NCBI GenBank assembly: GCA_002900995.3
Contig: CM035309.1
Location: 4,036,389-4,100,388 of the forward strand
Length of the DNA stretch: 64,000 bases
From: Ganoderma boninense
Lineage: Eukaryota; Basidiomycota; Agaricomycetes; Polyporales; Polyporaceae
Reading direction: 5' to 3'
Below the pieces are notes generated by a model. It worked only from the letters and a program-made list of their open reading frames with translations, was not told where the DNA came from and did no database searches. The position numbers were made by a program, and so were the translations under genes. This document shows positions 33,483 through 45,216 of the stretch, one piece after another. The number at the start of each line of letters is the position of its first letter. The first letter of the stretch is position 1.

Positions 33483-35168
33483 TTAATGTGGATCACCGGG
33501 CCAGTTATTGGTGCCAGAACTGAAGTAATGCCAAAACGCGTCCTCCTCGTCAGACACGCTCCCCGCAATGAAAGGCCTGTAACGCAGCCACGACCGCGGG
33601 CTGTCATCTGCGTGAAGCCACTCGTCCACCCGCTGCATGGCGACGGCCTCCATGCTCGGCGGGTAGAACCCCGCCGTCGCCCAGTCGAGCACCCATAAGC
33701 ATCCTTGCCGATCGAGCATGATGTTGCTCGAATTCAGGTCCCCGTGCGTGAACACCGGCATCTGGCTCAGGTCCACACGCGGGCAGGGCCGCGACGCTTC
33801 CTTCGCCAGGAAGGCACGGCGTGCGACGGGGCTCCACCCCTCGAACACGACCTCTTCGCAGAACTGTCGGAACGCGCGCACGGTCGCGAACGGGCCGTAC
33901 GCGTACTGGTTGAAGACGACGCCACAGACACGCGCGTCGTTTATGGACCCGGGGGTTGCGCGCGTCATCGATCGCAGCTGCTTCGTGTACAGACGCAACG
34001 TGCATGCGACGCGGAACTGCATGAAAAGGCTCAGCCGGTCCCAGCACTCCCACAGCATCTCGCCGTCGATGAAATCCATCACGAGGTAGTCGAGCGCAGG
34101 ACAGAGGTCGCGGGGGATGGGGATGGTCGTGTGCTCGCGCACGAAGGCCATGCTCTCGCGCTCGGAGTCCCCGCAGGACTTGACGAGCAGCGACGGGCTT
34201 ATGCGGGTCACTGGCACACTCCATGGCGAGTCCTCCGCACCGAGCCGACGCTTGAGGTCTGTCCTCCAGGTGGCGCATGTTGGATCGCGTTTGAGCTGGT
34301 GGATGACGGAGTCGGATGTGAGAGGCGCGAGCTCGGCGGTCGGCTGCGGGTTGGGGTTGTACAGTGAGTGGGTGCCAGGGCATGCAGGAAACGTCGCTAC
34401 TCACGTCGGGCAACGGCGCGGGTGGGGGCAGAGCGAAGCACGCCGCGATGCAGTCCAGCAGATAGGTAAAGAGCCGGTGGATGGGGAACACGGCAGTGCG
34501 CCACGTGAGCGGGGGAGGGGGAGCAGATCCGGTCACGGACTGCGCTGGTAGAGAAAGGAAAGATGTGCAGCGGCGAGACAAGAAGGAACGGGAAGCAACG
34601 GACCGATGAACGAGAGGATGCCATCTACTCCTTCGCCGGTCGTCAGACTGACAGGCAGACAGTCGACGTCAAAAAAGAAGGCCAGGTAGGGAACACTGCC
34701 GAGATAGTGTAGATGCGTGGGGGAGCGGTCGGCTGGGAGCAGGTCGACTTTGGTATGCACGACGCAAGTAGACGTGGCCATAGTTCGCGCCATGTCGAGA
34801 GTCGCCTGTGTGAGGACCTTGGGGCTCTGAGCATCGATCAGGATAAGAGCGACAGAGGCCTTGGAGAGTTCAGACCCAAGTTGAACGTCGAGCACGAGAA
34901 GGCGTCCATCTTGGGGACATCGGTGAACGCGGTTGTGCTGGGCTCCACGTCACCGCTGTCCACTGTGTGACAAGGAAATGCAAACGCACCAGGACGGATA
35001 TCAAGGACGTCTTGCCAGTACCAGGTCCTCCTAGATGACCATACGAACAGGTTAGAAGGCCGGACGAGGTTGCTGAGAGGATTGAAAGGTACCGTATACA
35101 GCGACGGAGACTCGCTGTGGAGGAGCGGGGTGGAACGTAGACTGGAGGAGATTTTTGAGGCCCAACAT
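33483..35168 (-). CDS. GTPase-like / APH kinase-like fusion protein, copy C (intact)
   Basis: Exons 35093-35168, 34990-35030, 34604-34937, 34405-34544 and 33483-34343 total 1452 nt, 483 aa, same architecture as copy B. It is the only copy with a textbook Walker A (GGPGTGKTS). Other G-domain marks are DGRLLVLDVQLG, HTKVDLL and LTTGEGVDGI. The kinase part has TRISPSLLVK, YLVMDFIDGEMLWECW, FTHGDLNSSNIML and VLDWATAGFYPPS, and ends SSGTNNWPGDPH. Exon 3 starts after GCCCAG. This region is two bases shorter than in copy B, and the acceptor choice keeps the frame. Copies B and C converge, with a BTB relic between them. Copy D starts 190 bp upstream on the other strand. Confidence 0.82.
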
Positions 35169-35358
35169 GTGGTCCAGGCGACACAGAGGGAGAGTCTGAG
35201 GCTCGAGGTCGGAGGGATGGGAGTGGATGGGAGTGGATGGAGTGCGAGAGGAGCACCGCCGTGGGTTCTCACGCCTGCTCATCTTCATCTCTTATGTCGT
35301 GTCCATGGTAGGTGAAATCCACATTGCAAGTGCATCATCATAAATTGGCACACAACTG

Positions 35359-35975
35359 CTTGTTGGGCCTCAATTATTCTTTCACAAACCCTTCTTCAAT
35401 CCATGTCCACCGCTCCTCCTCAGCGAGTCTCCGTCGCTGTCTACGGTACGTATACTTTCTCGTCTCAGCCACCTCGCCACGCCTTTTGATCTATTTGTGT
35501 CATTGTCTAGCAGGGCCCGGCACTGGCAATAAGTCCCCGATATCCGTCCGGATGCGCTTGCATTCCTTGTCACACAGTGAACAGTACTAGTGGTGAGATG
35601 TGGAACCAAGAACAACTGGGTCTACCGTTGTCCCCAAGCTGGTGGACGCTTTCTCGTGCTCGACGTTCAACTCGGGGCCAAGCTCTCCGAGGCCTCCGTC
35701 GCTGTCGCTCTCATCCTTCTCCATGCTGGTAAGCCCAAGGACCTCTCACAGATGACTCTCAACGTGGTGGGCACCGTGGCCGCGTCCGCTTCCGTCGTCC
35801 ATACAAAAATCGACCTTCTTCCATGCGACCCCTCCCCCAAGCGTCTACGCCATCTCGGCAGTGTTCCCTACCTGGCGCACGTTTTTCATAGTGCCTGCCC
35901 GTCAGTATGACCACTGGAGAAGGAGTAGATGACGTGCTATCGTCCATCGGTGCGTTTTTTCTTGTTTCTCGTTGC
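35359..35975 (+). pseudogene. GTPase-APH family copy D, decayed, GTPase part only
   Basis: Similar to exons 1-3 of copies A-C: LGLNYSFTNPSSIHVHRSSS region (out of frame), RVSVAVYG, a P-loop with Lys changed to Asn (GPGTGNKS), NNWVYRCPQAGGRFLVLDVQ, LGAKLSEASVAVALILLHAG, VVHTKIDLLPCDPSPKRLRH and LGSVPYLAHVF. The position of the family ATG is TTG. A later ATG exists at 35402. A deletion of about four bases near 35905 causes a TGA, after which TTGEGVDDVLSSIG is in another frame. No kinase sequence follows. Confidence 0.8.
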
Positions 35976-37559
35976 CTCGTTGCCCCTGCAGTCAACAGCA
36001 ATTTATCGAAAGCTGACGGGGTCTGTAATGTCTTGTTCAGACATTCCACTAGACCTCGTAAGACGTTACCGCGAAGCAGCCGGTCAACGGCTCTCTTCGA
36101 CTACACTAACATACCACCCCTCAGGTATACTACGATAGTCCTTAGGCTACGGAATAGGTGCACAAACGCCGGCGCTGACTGCCATGGAAGACGTTGCTCG
36201 CTGCAGCGTCGGGTGAGTCTTTACTGACTGTCCTGGCTGCGCGTTGTTCCCGAAAGCTCCCAGAGCGGTGCAGGTGACGGCAGAATCCACTACGTGTTAA
36301 AAAGTGAGGTTCAAACACCATGGCCGATGAGGCATCGTGGCTTGCCGCAGACCGAAAGTAAGTAGTGAGACAGTCGTTCAGTTAACCTTTCGCGTTCGCC
36401 GTTGATAATATCATGAAGTGTGGTCAAGGCACGAAGCATAAATTCTGAGACTGTGCCCACCATGAGAACACTCCGTTCCCAGTGGCGTTCGAGACAGAGC
36501 CAGCGAGACGTTCGACCACGCAGATGGTACAATCAAAGCACCGCAATATTACGCCGCGATTTGCAAGTAGGACATATGTAGTTGTGGGCGCAGACCATGC
36601 AGCTCCACCCACAGCTCAGGTGCTTGTCTGTCACTTGACTCAAACCGATCCGGTAGGACTTCGGATGTATGTTCCTGATATGCGGAGGTTTACACGGTGA
36701 CGGTACACCACTGCGTGGGTAGGCATAGCGGTCAGGTGGGGTGTGTCCATGTGCAACGATCACCACGGCGGACGGCGAGGACTCCGTGTTCGAACGTTCA
36801 GGCGCGAGGCGGCACCTTCGGACCCGTTCGGTCGAGAGCGAACCGCACGGTTGGCGATCCGAGGCATCTGGAGATGCACTGACCTAGCAATCTTCTCCAG
36901 GTCTTCTTCCGTCAAGGTTGGTTTCCTTCGGGATGGAAGCCTGAGGTTCTTGGCCATGTGAGAGACCACGGGTCGGCGTCCCTGCCTCAGTGCGTTCTGG
37001 TTATTGCATCCATCTGGGAATATTTCGTCTACAATATGACAAGAGTGGGCGGGGATATGAAATGCGGCGAGACATCGAGGTAGCCTACGAGGCTGGCAGG
37101 GCAGAGGGCCACTTCGGCCTGAGAGTATCCGACTGGCATGTGGAAGGGGAGACACAGGCAATTTACCCACGGTCGAGAGTTGTAGCCTTGGAGATGATCG
37201 TGATCACTGCTCTGCAGTGTGCAGGTGCTGAACGAGAGTGGGTAGACTGGCAGAAGAATGGTGCTCACCAGGGACCGCGAAGAGTGGTCGTCGTCACAAG
37301 TTGAGCGTACTTCAGCGCTTATTGAGATCTTCCGAACGCAGGACGTGCATCCTCGAAGACATCAAGAAATCTCGTGAATACAGCTAATAATACAATGTGC
37401 CAGTGGAGAACGTTCATAATCATAAGCAACAATACATCTGATCTTCGTAAAAAGTAAACAACCGCTCAGATGCGCGAGCCGGGAGCGTCCACAATCCGCG
37501 GATGAAACCCGAGAACCTAGTAAGAGAGATGAAAGGACTCCGAGGGGGACGACACCCGC
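35976..37559. other. 1.6-kb stretch without a supported gene
   Basis: Similarity to the fusion family stops at about 35975. Open frames of up to 136 codons (for example 36760-37170 on -, containing a charged TLTEEDLEKIARSV segment) have no match I recognise. The right end is the 3' flank of the hexose transporter. Confidence 0.4.
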
Positions 37560-39582
37560 TTAGGCGGTCTGCTTCTCATCGTGACTCTCGACCTCGTGGA
37601 TCTCGTGCTGTAAAGGGGAGAAGTTAGTCGCCATGCGAGAGCAGGACGATAGCGAGAGAGGCGAGCACGCACCTTAACGTCCTTGAGAGTCCGCTTGCCG
37701 ACATCGCGCTTGATCTTCCAGGCGGTGAAGGTATGGCCCTGCGCGAATACCTCCTCGATCTCCTCGAGCGTCCGACCGGCCGTCTCGGGGAACATGAAGA
37801 AGATGTGGATGAACGCCGCGAAGTTGAACGTCCCGAAGATGAAGTACGTCTTCCACGCGATGTTCGACAGCCCCGGCGGCACCGCGTACGCCAGCGCGAA
37901 GTTGAACAGCCAGTTTGCGGACGTCGACAACGACACGGCCTTCGCGCGCACGCGCATCGGGAAGATCTCCGCGGGGTACGTCCACGAGACGGGGCCCATC
38001 GTGATCGCGAACGAGCAGACGAAGAAGTACGAAAACACGATGATCGCCTTCGTGATCCCCTCGTGCCCCGTGATCACCCACACGGTCTCGTCGTCGACCT
38101 TGCCCCATGCGCCGTACCTGCCCTGGAGGCCGCCGACGAGGAACAGCCAAATGCCCATGAGGAGCGTGCCGACGAGGAGCATCGGGCGCCGACCCCACTT
38201 GTCGATGTAGATGATCGCGGGGATGGTGAAGACGACGTTGAGCACATACTGCACGGCGTCGGCGATGAGGTTGCCGCGGCGCCCGGTGAGGCCGGCACCC
38301 TGGAAGACGTAGATGATGTAGTACATCATGATGTTCATGCCGGACAGCTGCGACCACATCTGGAGCGAGGCACCCAGCGTAACGCGGCGGAAAATGCCAG
38401 GCTTGAGGAGGTCGAGGTACGACTTTGCGCCTTCGGTCCGTTCGAACCGGACCTGCTCCTTAATTTCGGCGAACTCGAGCTGGACGAGCTCGTTGTTCGG
38501 GTCGCCCTTGCCGTGCAGGTCAGCCAGGATCTCTAGAGCCTCGGCCTCGCGGTCGTGGTCGACGAGCCAACGGGGGGACTCGGGGAACAGGAGCATGCCG
38601 AGCGAGAGGATGATGGCGGGGATCATCTGAAGACCCCAGGGAATGCGGAAGGATGCGACACCATCGATGTACGAGCAGCCGAACTGGACGAAGTACTGGA
38701 GGAGGATACCCCAGGTGATGGACCACTGCTGGAGCGAGACGAGGCGACCACGGATCCGGGGCTCGGTGATCTCAGACTGGTAGAGGGGGACGATGGCGGA
38801 GGCAATACCGACAGAGAGACCCGAGATGATACGGCCGACGACGAGCATACCACGGTTCTGTCAAGGTACGGCACATCAGCTTCTGCGATGATCACGAGTG
38901 TGGGAGGATGATAGGGTTCGTGCGGGCGCTGGCGGGGCTAGGTGGATGCGAACAGGAACGAGAACGTGGAGAAGCTCCCGCGGTATCCCACTTAGCCGAC
39001 GCACTCGCCTCGGCCGGGTCCCATGGGGCATCCAGGCTATGATCTCGCCCCCCGCGTTGCGGCCCTCGCGACGACGAGCGGACGAGAAAATGGAGGGACG
39101 ACTTACGACGGCGGCACACTGGAGAGTGGAACCAATGACCCAAATCCAACCAGAGATGATGATCGTCCACTTGCGGCCGATAACGTCGGCAAGCTTGGAG
39201 ACAGCCAAAGCCCCGAAGAAGGAGCCCGCAGGCATGGAAGCGACGATGGCACCTTGCGCAGGAGAGTCAGGGTTGCTGAACGTCCTCTTGTAGGCGTCGT
39301 TGGAGAGGACCCCGGACATGGACGAAATATCCAGACCGAAGAGACCACCGCCGATACATGCGAACGAACCGACGATGTACTGTGTGCGAAAAAACGTTAC
39401 GGTCAGTTTAGGTCCCCCAACAGTCAAGGCATTGGCCAAAGATGGATGTCGGACATGAGTAGGAAAGCGTTGAGCGAACATACCGGATTGGAGGCGATAG
39501 CAGCTGAGTACTACGAAGGAATGCGAAATGGTTGTTAGTTGAGGCGCGAGCGGGTAAAGACAGAACGTACGCCTTTTGGCAT
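37560..39582 (-). CDS. Hexose transporter, MFS sugar porter family
   Basis: Five exons: 39571-39582, 39484-39510, 39107-39379, 37673-38857 and 37560-37607, giving 514 aa. The first two exons are only 12 and 27 nt and encode MPKG and YSAAIASNP. They join in frame to YIVGSFACIGGGLFGLDISS. Family marks in order: VIGRKWTIIISGWIWVIGS, GRIISGLSVGIASAIVPLYQ and SEITEPRIRGRLVSLQQWSI (first half), PESPRWL, MWSQLSGMNIMMYYIIYVFQ, DKWGRRPMLLVGT, GPVSWTYPAEIFPMRVRAKA, and PETAGRTLEEIEEVF. Twelve membrane helices are expected in the plasma membrane, driven by proton symport. The tail HEIHEVESHDEKQTA is acidic. The intron at 38858-39106 (249 bp) is longer than the rest. Substrate is likely glucose or a related hexose. 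Confidence 0.92.
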
Positions 39583-41114
39583 CTTGCTAGACAGTTCCCG
39601 GGGCAAAGGGAGGGCTGACTGAGCTGGACCAGCGGAGGAGGGGAAGCACGGAGCTTGGGACCACAACCAGGGAAATATTCAGCATGAGTGGCATGGTATA
39701 TATAAGGAGGATGTAGAACATGTGCTGTTGGGGCGTGGCGAGCGCCGCAGAGGTCGTCTGACCTGGGTCTGATCTGCTTCTGACCCGGGCGGGGCAAGTC
39801 TGGGGACCCCACATCTCCGGAGCGCGCGGGGACCCACAGATTTGATGGGTTCGAAGCGGTCAAGCCGACCGTCGCCCATGTCGTCCATGGCGAGTACAGT
39901 CGAGGGACAATTGGACCAGATATCCGGAAGCAGTATCTGTGAAAACCGGCAAACGAGGTGAATCAGACTTCGTTACGTGACGTCGAACACTTGCCAGTGA
40001 CCTTTGGCAACTACAGGATACCGTTTCATGCCAATGCGTACGATCAACGAATTTGACTGCTGTACGAGGTGAGCGACATTGACCAGGGGACCAGATAGAA
40101 CGGGTAAGGCTTAGAGAGGGGGAGGGTGTTGTGGACGAATACGAATCGCAGCTGCCTCACGACGGCCGTTGAAGGCCGAGCGCCGTCCTTGAGGATCGAA
40201 TTATGGTGCAAAGAAGGAATTTGAGCGTTGAGCATATCGGAAGAGGGCATTTACGAGGGCACAGTCGTTGAGACTTGAAAGGCTGCGCGAGCGATTGACT
40301 TGAACCCAAAGGGGACCTAAAGTCCTCGTTAGGCTCACCCGCGCGCTTGTGTCCTGGCAGTGCACGAGCACGGAGTCTTGGAATATTCCAAGTGAAGCCC
40401 AGTTCAACGCGCGAAGGCTAACGCGGCTCGTGCATGCCATTGTTTCCCAGCAACCAGAGGGGCGAAGACCCACCTGATCCGCGAAATCAAAGCCACCTTT
40501 ACCGCCCTCAGGCTGATTCTCTCACCGTAGCGTCTTTTCGGTTTCTCCGATCCCCTTGCGCACAGGCGGGCATTGCTGCTGCTATTCTCTCATCAGATAT
40601 TCGGTCCTCGCAAGCGACATGCAAACGCACCCACCCATGACACAAATGCATCAACATTCGAGTTCGACGATTGCACCTCGTCTCATGGCGTTGCTGAGTC
40701 TTCTCAAAATTGAGCAGGTATGACTCGGACGCAGTAAGTCTTAGGAAACACATGCCTTTGCCCTGACAACTGTCGAACCCCGGTGAGTCGTGACAGTCTC
40801 GCCCATCTCAGCTCCTCCGTTCTCATCCACCCCGGCCCGGGTCCGAGCTCGGATCTCAACATCACCGCAGTCCACCAAGGGATCAAATCCACAAGCAAGA
40901 ACCAGCCTGACAGTACTTCGCTCGCAGTCATGGTGGTCAGCAGGTTTCTCAAGCACTCAAGCACGAACTTGTCAATGTTAGGCTGCCAACCGCGCCCATC
41001 CTCATGCGGGGGTGATATCGAAGTTCTACATCATTCGTCGGCCCCATACCAGCGTCCCACGTTTGTTTCACTCGGGTCGCGCCCTTTGCCGCTGTACATA
41101 AATCGCTTTCCATT
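39583..41114. other. Intergenic, promoter of the hexose transporter and 3' flank of GH3
   Basis: Apart from the TATA-like site nothing is recognised. Short open frames on both strands have no domain. Confidence 0.45.
39697..39705 (-). promoter_or_regulatory. Likely TATA box of the hexose transporter
   Basis: TTATATATA on -, 115 bp upstream of the ATG at 39582, which is a usual position for a TATA element. No other element in this interval is as clear. Confidence 0.5.
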
Positions 41115-44100
41115 TCACTGAACAGTCAACGTCGTGTTCACGAACGTCTGGTCGCTCGTTCCGATCTTGATCGCAAACTTGCCCGGTTCGACCACCCATC
41201 GGCTGTCAAGCGACCAGAGCCCAAGCTGCGACGAGTTAACGTTTATGGTGACCTTTGTCGACGCTCCCGCGCTGACGCATGCCACATGCCACATGTCAGA
41301 CACTCGTGGATGAACGGTAGAAGCAAGCGGGACGTACGCGAGGTCAACTTTCTGGAACCCGACCAGTTCCTGGTTCGGGGTCACCACCGACGAGACAAGG
41401 TCGGTTGCAAACACCTAGAAAAGCGTCCGAACCAGGCACCATGCTGAGACCCTTTGGGTGATTTGCGAACACGCTATCCGGCACGCACCTGAACGACTTC
41501 CTTGCCGTCTCTGTTACCGGTATTGTGGACGGTAACTGTCACGCTGAAGTCTTCACCTGTGCTAATGGTCGATTTTGAAAGTACCAGATCCGTGCTAAAC
41601 CGCGAGTGTCAGTACAGCTCGTGCCTCGAGTGTATCTGGAAGAGGCACTGACTAATTGAACGTCGTGTAGCTCAGGCCATGCCCGAAGCTCCACAGAGGG
41701 ACAGGGCTATCGAGCACGTACTGCAAAAATCACCGGTGAGCTCGACTACTAGTGAGGTGGGATCTCGTGTTCGCCAACCTGATGCCCAAATATCAGGGTA
41801 CCGTCGTCGAGGACTTGTCCGGGGTCCACAAACCGGCCGCCCTTCAAGTAGTTGTAGAACACTGGTGTCGTCCCGACGCTTCGCGGGAACGAGACAGGCA
41901 GTTTCCCTAAGTGTAGAATGGCCAAGGAACAGAGCATGGGAACGAAAACGACCATCAGTGATCTACTTTTGACTCTGGGCTGGGGCGGCCGAAGGTCGGA
42001 GAATAACAAACCTGAGGGATTCACGTCTCCAAAGATGACTTCCGCAAGCGCAAGTCCACCGAGTTCTCCGGGGTAGAATTGCTGCACGACCGCATCCGCA
42101 TCTATTCGTCAAGACCATCGTCAGCAGGAGGAGCAATTATCAAACCCGGTCCGAACGCCAATGTTGTAGCAGGCAAAGCACTGCGGTGATGTCCGCAGAG
42201 CTGGAGCAGGACTTACGTGCTTGAATCCACGGCTCCGCGACCGGTTTCCCGCTGACCAGAACGACGATCGTTGGCTTTCCCGCGTCCTTGATCGCTTGCA
42301 CAAGCTGTAGCTGTGCCCCCACCAGGCCGAGGTCAGACAAGTCGACGTGTTCGCCCGTCGTCGCATTCGTTCCCGGCGTCCACAGCAGCGTCTGGTCGAG
42401 GGTCCATGTGCCGACCATAACAATTGCCGCGTCGGCGGACTTGGCTGTTTCGACAGCGGCCGGGATGCCGGACGGATCGTTCGACCATAGCTCGCATCCC
42501 TGCGCGTACTTGATCTCGACTGAGGTGTTGGCTAATAGTTGGGTGAAGCCCGCGAGCGGGGAGATGCCGTTGAGGGAGGCGTTGAAGAAGACGTAGTCGC
42601 CGAACTGTGAGAAGGTCAGCTGGTGCACAGTGGAAGGTTGTGCGGAAGATCGACGAACAGAGACGCGGTCGACCTGAGGACCGATGAGCGCGACCGAATT
42701 GATCGACTTGCTGAGTGGCAGCGTCCCGTCCCTGTTTTCTAGCAGCACAATCGCCTCCTGCTCCATGCTGTGGAGGAGCTCGCGGGTCTCAGGAGTTCGT
42801 AGAGTGCTAAGGTAGTCTTCGTAAGGGTACGGGTCTAACAAGGACAATGTTGAGCGCGGCACGCGTGAAGGAGTTCGAGAATGGAATAGACGCACTTTCA
42901 AATAAACCAAGGGAGAATTTCGTTCGGAGCATGGCCTTCACTGTCTCGTCCACGTATTTGACGTCCACCGTGCCTGCCCTAACTTGGTCGGGGAGCGTGA
43001 GGAAGGTGAACGTTCCACCGCCCATCTCGCCACTGAGACCATTCTCGAGTGTGAGCTTCGCAGCGCATTCACGAGTGTCGCAAAGACCATGCTGGCTGAT
43101 CAGCAAGTCCACGGACCCGGCATCCGTGGTGACCCAGTATTGGTAGCCCCATTCTTCACGAAGCTAGAAGCATAACAGATTTAGTCAATCCACGGCATGA
43201 TCGTGCGTCAAGGAAACGAACAATCTCAGTGAGCAAATCTAAGGCTAGTGAGTCAGTAGCACTCGATTTCTCAGAGTATATGCCCTTACGCTTGTTCGCT
43301 ATGGCAGGAATGCCGTCGTAGCTTGAATATGCGGTCATAATCGAGAACGCCTCGACGCACGCGCGGTTGAAAGGTTTCAGGTAGTTTGTGCGGAGCTCGC
43401 GTTCGCCCCCGGTTACCTGAGCGGTGTTTCTATGCTTGTGTTCAGAAATCATCGAACAAAACAAGGATCCGAACGACTTACAATCCGCCTTGAGGGCTTC
43501 CGAACGCCGCGAAATGCTTGCATGTCGCCGCCATGCGTCCGATCGCGTTCGAGCTCACATTCCGCCTCCTGCCGGACTGCAAGCCCGTGACGTATGCATG
43601 GCCCATCTCTCCCGTCCTAGCAAGAACAGTCAATCATGTTAGTGCCTACGGCAGCAGCCATGTTCGGGTGCTCACAGGAACGGATCCTCCCCGAAGTTCT
43701 CCTCCACGCGTCCCCACCGCAGCTCGCGCGACAAGTCCAGAACCGGAGCGAAGATGTGCGAGATCCCAAGCCCCTCGGCTTCGTCGGCGATCGTCTGCGC
43801 CGCCTTCTGGAGGAGGTCCGGGTTGAAAGACGCGGCGAGGCCGATCGGCGACGGCCAGATCGTGCCGTTGTTGGTGAATCCGTGCAGGCCTTCGGACTGG
43901 ATGAGCGCAGGAATGCCCAGGGTGGTGTTCTCCATAAGATACTTTTGGCCGATCGTCACTCCGTAGACGAACTTGTCCCAGGGCGCGGCGTAACCGCCCC
44001 AGATCGCGCCTGCTTTTTGCGCCATCATCGCTTCCTGCGCGATACATGGGGTCAGCACTGAACTAGAGTTGATGGAGATGGAACGTTGCTGCGTACCAAG

Positions 44101-44476
44101 CCAGTCTGGTTGAATACCAAGGTGTCATCGAGCGGATCCGAGAAGTCCATCCATCCGTTCATGTCACCTTGAATGCTGAGTAAAGCGCCTCAGCATGGAA
44201 CAACGCACACTGAAGGAACACGACGTACAGCTGGGCGACCTTCTCTTCCAGGGTCATCCTTGGAAGAAGATCGTTCACCCGGTCCTCTATGGATGCCTTC
44301 GCGTTCTTGTACACTGGCGTCGACCCATCCTTGTTCGAGGCGCGAGCATGGAGAGGAAAATGGAGGTCATCGCGGACCTCAAACTGGTTCCTCGCCGGTG
44401 TGTCCGCGACGACGAGCGAGAATACGGGGAGAAGTGCAAAACCGAGGCGTCGCATCGAGGTCGACGGGAGCAACAT
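41115..44476 (-). CDS. Beta-glucosidase, glycoside hydrolase family 3, secreted
   Basis: Fourteen exons: 44229-44476, 44097-44175, 43676-44034, 43482-43616, 43290-43429, 43222-43238, 42896-43163, 42659-42834, 42217-42604, 42012-42101, 41779-41906, 41653-41720, 41489-41594 and 41115-41414. They sum to 2502 nt, 833 aa. The start at 44476 (or Met8 at 44455) gives a signal peptide (RRLGFALLPVFSLVVA). The GH3 N domain has NDLLPRMTLEEKVAQL, NTTLGIPALIQSEGLHGF and GRMAATCKHFAAFGSP. The nucleophile is the Asp in VTTDAG (residue 340). The C domain has EAIVLLENRDGTLPLSKS and LVSGKPVAEPW. A fibronectin-III-like end follows (LWSFGHGLSYTTF to the stop). It hydrolyses terminal beta-linked sugars of plant oligosaccharides. 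Exon 6 is only 17 nt. Confidence 0.93.
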
Positions 44477-45216
44477 GCCGCGCACCGCTGTCTGAGACAC
44501 GCCTCTGGACCACCGTCGAAGCCCTTTTGTACCGGCCAGCGCGTAGGTTCGTTACGCTCGATGTTGGATCATTCGCGGTCACTTGACAGGCGACGGAGAA
44601 TAGGGAGCGGCCCTTGAGGGCGGGCCGCCCTCAAGTTTATTCATCCTCCGATATTGCGCCGGGGGGCATGATGATGGTGGGATGCTGCCCTGGTTGACCG
44701 ATTTCTGTGAAGAAAACGGGGATTCTGCGGTGCCCTGGTCAGATGGACTCGCGTGTAAAAGAGCGATTCCGTACCAGCGCTACCGGAACTTAGGCTACAA
44801 ATAAGACGGAGTGGAGGAGCCGTAACGGCTAAACGCAAGTTCGTAACCATGGCCGAGACGGCTTTATCGACAACGCTGGCCGGCATAAAACCTGTGAAGT
44901 GTCATCAGGGGCTCCCGACTGGCAAACGTGTGGCCCCAAGAAGCTGCGTACTCGGAAGTCAGCACCTGACGAGTAGATGGAGGAAGCGCACGCATGTGCC
45001 GGAACCCGCCGCCCCCGCTTCGAGATAACTATTGCATCAGCCTGAACAGGTTCCATAAGCGCATACCCAGAGCTCAATAGAACCGCATTCAAAGCCAACA
45101 AGAAAGAAATTACATGCTCCGATTAGACTTAGAGGAAGACCAAGAACCACACACGTCGACCGACGCGACGCCGACCACACATCCATCCCATGTGACCACG
45201 ACGGGGCAACCGCCGC
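44477..45216. other. GH3 promoter region and kinesin 3' flank
   Basis: 740 bp between two genes on the same strand. It contains the 23-nt palindrome at 44613-44635. No open frame of interest. Confidence 0.5.
44613..44635. promoter_or_regulatory. Perfect 23-nt palindrome upstream of the GH3 gene
   Basis: Arms CTTGAGGGCGG and CCGCCCTCAAG around a single central G, about 137 bp upstream of the GH3 start codon. The centre contains CGG-N-CCG, the half-site arrangement used by fungal Zn2Cys6 regulators. It could alternatively be a terminator-like hairpin of the kinesin transcript, but that gene ends 580 bp away. Confidence 0.45.
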
